Shown here in pieces: positions 63,494 to 64,000 of a stretch of DNA of 64,000 nt; within the stretch, counting starts at the first letter, position 1, and each line of letters begins with the position of its first letter. The stretch covers positions 310,001 through 374,000 of the forward strand of contig NZ_JMKS01000005.1 in the NCBI RefSeq assembly GCF_000685865.1. The letters run 5' to 3'. The notes under the pieces are model-generated. The model was not told the origin of the DNA and did no database searches. It worked only from the letters and a program-made list of their open reading frames with translations. The stretch comes from Exiguobacterium antarcticum DSM 14480. GTDB taxonomy: Bacteria; Bacillota; Bacilli; Exiguobacteriales; Exiguobacteriaceae. The position numbers and the translations under genes are program-made.

Positions 63494-64000
63494 ATGCGAA
63501 TCAATAAATTCATCAGTGAAACAGGATATTGTTCCCGGCGGGCTGCCGATAAATTAATCGATGCCGGACGTGTGACGATCAACGGAAACGTGGCCGAGCT
63601 CGGCTCGCAGGTCGAAAAAACAGATGCCGTCGAGATTGATGGACAACCGTTACAAGCGAAGCCGGAGCTCGAGTATTTGATCTTAAACAAACCGGTCGGG
63701 ATCACGTGTACGACAGAGCGTGACATCGAAGGCAACATCATTGATTTCGTCAATCATCCGAAACGGATTTTCCCGATTGGGCGACTCGACAAAGATTCCG
63801 ATGGATTGATCATCTTGACGAACGATGGGGATATCGTCAACCGGATTTTACGGGCGGAAAACAACCACGATAAAGAATACATCGTAACGGTCGACGCACC
63901 GATTACGGAAACGTTCATCGAAGGTATGGCGAGCGGCGTCGACATTCTTGGAACGACGACGAAGGAATGTGTCGTTGAACAGCTCGAGTCGCGGACGTTC
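63494..64000 (+). CDS. rluF: 23S rRNA pseudouridine synthase, RluF-type (3' end cut by window)
   Basis: The first 169 codons are present. N-terminal S4 RNA-binding domain (MRINKFISETGYCSRRAADK), then the RsuA-type catalytic domain with nucleophile Asp in GRLDKDSDGLIILTNDGD. The run ILRAENNHDKEYIVTVD and VDFVNHPKRIFPIG, the latter as IDFVNHPKRIFPIG here, match RluF rather than RluB. The C-terminal part lies beyond the window. Confidence 0.88.
   Translation, partial: MRINKFISETGYCSRRAADKLIDAGRVTINGNVAELGSQVEKTDAVEIDGQPLQAKPELEYLILNKPVGITCTTERDIEGNIIDFVNHPKRIFPIGRLDKDSDGLIILTNDGDIVNRILRAENNHDKEYIVTVDAPITETFIEGMASGVDILGTTTKECVVEQLESRTF

Overview
This window looks like a chromosomal segment of an Exiguobacterium-type member of the Bacillales. 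I infer the organism from the gene order, not from a database search. The yqeG-yqeH-aroE-yhbY-nadD-yqeK-rsfS-yqeM, comEA-comEC, holA, rpsT, lepA-hemW-hrcA-grpE-dnaK-dnaJ-prmA-rsmE-mtaB order is the classical Bacillus one. It is missing comEB and the sporulation genes gpr and spoIIP, and it sits beside a C30 carotenoid cluster. GTG and TTG starts with strong GGAGG-type ribosome binding sites are common. I found no rRNA, tRNA, CRISPR array, intact transposase or prophage.

Layout. 0-6.1 kb: addB (its 5' end lies outside the window) and addA, the recombination helicase-nuclease. 6.3-10.8 kb: a lone receiver protein overlapping a large CHASE3-type sensor kinase, a YisL-family membrane protein and a SAM methyltransferase. 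10.9-19.1 kb: a C30 carotenoid cluster in two convergent arms. The plus arm is crtN, a crtN paralogue and crtM. The minus arm is a CruF-like hydratase, a PlsC-like acyltransferase, a CrtQ-like glycosyltransferase and crtP. Between the arms lie a bidirectional terminator and a probable 5' remnant of a group II intron. 19.2-24.1 kb: pssA, ybaK, a MATE exporter, an enoyl-CoA hydratase and a CPA2 antiporter.

24.1-35.1 kb is a maltose/maltodextrin regulon. It holds a cytoplasmic neopullulanase, a binding-protein ABC importer (malEFG), a signal-peptide-bearing membrane-tethered amylase, a LacI/MalR regulator and maltose phosphorylase. Palindromic LacI-type operators and CcpA cre-like sites lie in front of three of its transcription units. 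Outside the cell the tethered amylase shortens dextrins, MalEFG imports them, and the neopullulanase and phosphorylase finish them. 35.2-41.3 kb: YitT, a Cof-type HAD phosphatase, a DUF2929 protein, iadA, a tethered thioredoxin-like protein, psd and an ArsB/NhaD-type transporter.

41.5-63.2 kb is housekeeping: ribosome assembly, shikimate and NAD synthesis, competence, the pol III delta subunit, S20, EF-4 and the HrcA/CIRCE-controlled chaperone operon. The window ends inside an rluF-type pseudouridine synthase.

The most interesting non-coding signal is a repeat family. A full-length 243-bp copy (63161-63403) has near-perfect terminal inverted repeats and several nested hairpins. A truncated copy lies at 41306-41410. 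The first 15-bp stem differs in sequence between the copies but stays fully paired, which indicates selection for structure.
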